Source: Puniceicoccales bacterium (GTDB taxonomy: Bacteria; Verrucomicrobiota; Verrucomicrobiia; Opitutales; UBA953). Taken from it: a stretch of 6,124 nucleotides of DNA. Location of the stretch: contig JAITIB010000041.1 of the NCBI GenBank assembly GCA_031279675.1, positions 1-6,124 of the forward strand. The letters are read 5' to 3'. A program made the translations under genes and the position numbers. Position 1 is the stretch's first letter. Each line of letters opens with the position of its first letter. The notes under the pieces were generated by a model. It saw nothing but the letters and a program-made list of their open reading frames with translations. It did no database searches and was not told where the DNA came from. Positions 5,321 through 6,124 of this stretch are shown here, piece after piece.

Positions 5321-5632
5321 ATGAAAACAACATCCGTAACCCTCAAAACCCTCGGTTCCTCGCTATTTTAAGAGGGGAACGGCTGTCGAATCGGCTGACG
5401 ACGGCTTGGGATATCCGTAACACCTGCAAGCTCTGCGGCATTCAGCTGGCGAATCTTGCGCCCCGATGGGGCGCGGCTCGGGTTGCCAAAGCAAGGCGGT
5501 TCCGTCGAGCATTCGCGAGGGTACGCAGGGGCGAATTGCAATCCGTCACAATACCGTTCCCCTCTCAAAATAGCGAGGAACCAAACGCTCACGTTGGCGG
5601 TGCTGGGGAGGTGGCGGAGGAGGAGGGGATGA
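5321..5632 (+). pseudogene. Signal-peptide-like ORF split by the MITE (remnant of an exported-protein gene)
   Basis: ATG 5321 starts MKTTSVTLKTL, then the frame enters the MITE at 5354 and stops at 5369-5371. If the MITE and one target copy are removed, codons 5321-5353 join in frame to 5591-5632. The result is MKTTSVTLKTLTLAVLG followed by an Arg-rich tail and a stop: 24 codons in all. The start has the charged-then-hydrophobic look of a signal peptide. The two target copies differ only in a synonymous Thr codon (ACC/ACG). The tail is low-complexity G-rich DNA (about 5606-5629) and the frame ends ten bases before the clpB stop, so the gene body had probably been lost before or apart from the insertion. 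Product unknown. Confidence 0.45.
5354..5582. mobile_element. 229-bp MITE-like non-autonomous element with 29-bp inverted repeats and 8-bp target duplication
   Basis: The left end (5354-5382, starting GGTTCCTCGCTATTTT) and the reverse complement of the right end (5554-5582) agree at 28 of 29 positions. The flanking octamers are AAACCCTC (5346-5353) and AAACGCTC (5583-5590), 7 of 8 identical, consistent with an 8-bp target duplication. No transposase is encoded. The interior holds a perfect 7-bp hairpin, GCGCCCC-GAT-GGGGCGC (5458-5474). Ends beginning GGTTC and an 8-bp duplication would suit mobilisation by an ISL3-type transposase; other 8-bp-duplicating families are possible. It interrupts the ORF that starts at 5321. 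The near-identical ends suggest a fairly recent insertion. Confidence 0.85.
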
Positions 5633-5642
5633 GGTTTTTCCC

Positions 5643-6124
5643 CTAAACGTTTGTGTTGTCATAAAAGGGGGCGGGGGTGAGGGTGAGTGCGCCGTTGCGG
5701 AGGGTGATGTGGAGGGTTTGTCCGTCGTGGGTGTCGCCGCGGATGAGGGTTTTGGCGAGGGGTGTTTCGAGGTGGCGTTGGAGGAAGCGTCGGAGGGGGC
5801 GGGCGCCGTAAACGGGGTCGTAGCCGCGTTCGGCGATCCAGTCGCGGGCGGGGGGGGCGAGGGTGAGGTGGATGCGGCGGTCGGCGAGGCGTTGGTTGAT
5901 GGCGGCGAGCATGAGGTTGACGATGGCGTGGATTTGGTCGAGGCCGAGGGGGTGGAAGAGGATGGTGTCGTCGATGCGGTTGAGGAATTCGGGGCGGAAG
6001 TGGGTGCGCAGGTCGGCGTGGACGGCTTCGCGGGTGCTTTCTTTGATTTCGTTGGAGGTGGCGTCGAGGGCGGCGTTGGCGAGGTGGCGCGAGCCGATGT
6101 TGGAGGTCATGATGAAGATGGCGT
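5643..6124 (-). CDS. clpB: ATP-dependent chaperone ClpB, C-terminal part (5' end outside window)
   Basis: The last 159 complete codons of a Hsp100 disaggregase, ending at TAG 5643-5645. Visible parts of the second AAA+ domain: AIFIMTSNIGS (sensor-1 Asn after a hydrophobic strand), FRPEFLNRIDD (R of NRID as the arginine-finger region, about 5976-5978), and YGARPLRRFLQRHLETPLA (sensor-2 GAR motif). A short C-terminal strand region ending PAPFYDNTNV follows. The full protein is usually about 860 residues, so roughly the last fifth is here. ClpB, working with DnaK, pulls polypeptides out of aggregates through its hexamer pore. ClpA and ClpC share parts of these motifs, but the RPEFLNRIDD plus YGARPLRR context and the short tail fit ClpB best. 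No convincing terminator follows the stop; the MITE lies 60 bp beyond. Confidence 0.88.
   Translation of the reverse strand, partial: AIFIMTSNIGSRHLANAALDATSNEIKESTREAVHADLRTHFRPEFLNRIDDTILFHPLGLDQIHAIVNLMLAAINQRLADRRIHLTLAPPARDWIAERGYDPVYGARPLRRFLQRHLETPLAKTLIRGDTHDGQTLHITLRNGALTLTPAPFYDNTNV

Larger units (their letters stand above)
4375..5642. other. Repeat-rich truA-clpB intergenic interval with no convincing intact gene
   Basis: About 1.27 kb between two housekeeping genes. From left to right it holds: a spacer with a promoter-like site (4479-4506) and an orphan ATG (4527); three covarying three-hairpin repeats (4611-4814); a C15 tract; a 5-bp hairpin CCTCT/AGAGG (4856-4870); the 41-42-bp tandem array (4898-5120); a small ORF (5156-5275); an interrupted signal-peptide-like ORF (5321 onward); and a MITE (5354-5582). 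Open frames cross it on both strands, but they are made of repeat and low-complexity sequence. Nothing else is recognised. Confidence 0.75.

Noticed and set aside
4726..5346. 206-codon minus-strand frame with a hydrophobic N-terminus (MRVTDVVFIFLSAWLLVVV)
   Set aside because: The start looks like a membrane segment, but more than half of the frame is the 41-42-bp array and the structured repeats, and no family is recognised. Kept only as a possibility.
5368..5592. 74-codon minus-strand frame inside the MITE
   Set aside because: It starts at a GTG in the flanking DNA, runs through both inverted repeats and has no recognisable domain; most likely incidental.

Overview
The window looks like a piece of a GC-rich, Gram-negative bacterial chromosome. 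ExbD and TonB imply an outer membrane. The genes use many G/C-ended codons, and most start codons lack a clear Shine-Dalgarno site. My best guess is Verrucomicrobiota, in the Opitutae/Opitutaceae direction. This is an impression from gene content and base composition, not something the sequence proves.

Left part (1-4374) is ordinary and tightly packed. The C-terminal end of an ExbD protein is followed after 30 bp by a complete TonB-family protein, both on +. A short intergenic gap (913-1042) holds a 16-bp perfect palindrome with a T-run and a degenerate 21-bp tandem repeat. On the minus strand lies a 474-residue FAD/NAD(P) oxidoreductase of the phytoene desaturase/carotenoid isomerase class. 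It is divergent, across 72 bp, from thiL (thiamine-monophosphate kinase, +). ThiL runs tail-to-tail into truA (tRNA pseudouridine synthase A, -) with a 13-bp overlap of the two coding ends.

The truA-clpB interval (4375-5642, about 1.27 kb) is the unusual part. It contains almost no convincing complete gene but several different repeat systems: (a) three copies of a 54-74-nt three-hairpin module whose stems differ between copies by compensating changes (4611-4814); (b) a run of 15 C (4813-4827); (c) five and a half copies of a 41-42-bp tandem repeat, each with a palindromic core and most with a T-tract, arranged as an 83-bp alternating higher-order repeat (4898-5120); (d) a 229-bp MITE-like element with 29-bp terminal inverted repeats and a near-perfect 8-bp target duplication (5354-5582). 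Three orphan translation starts (4527, 5156, 5321) sit in this interval. The last is a signal-peptide-like ORF split by the MITE. I read the interval as a site of repeated insertion and gene decay between two housekeeping genes.

The right edge (5643-6124, -) is the C-terminal end of the ClpB disaggregase.

Functionally, ExbD-TonB belong to energised outer-membrane transport. ThiL makes thiamine diphosphate, TruA modifies the tRNA anticodon arm, and ClpB rescues aggregated proteins. These are unrelated jobs, and no operon beyond exbD-tonB is evident. The candidates for something undescribed are the covarying three-hairpin repeat and the 41-42-bp array.
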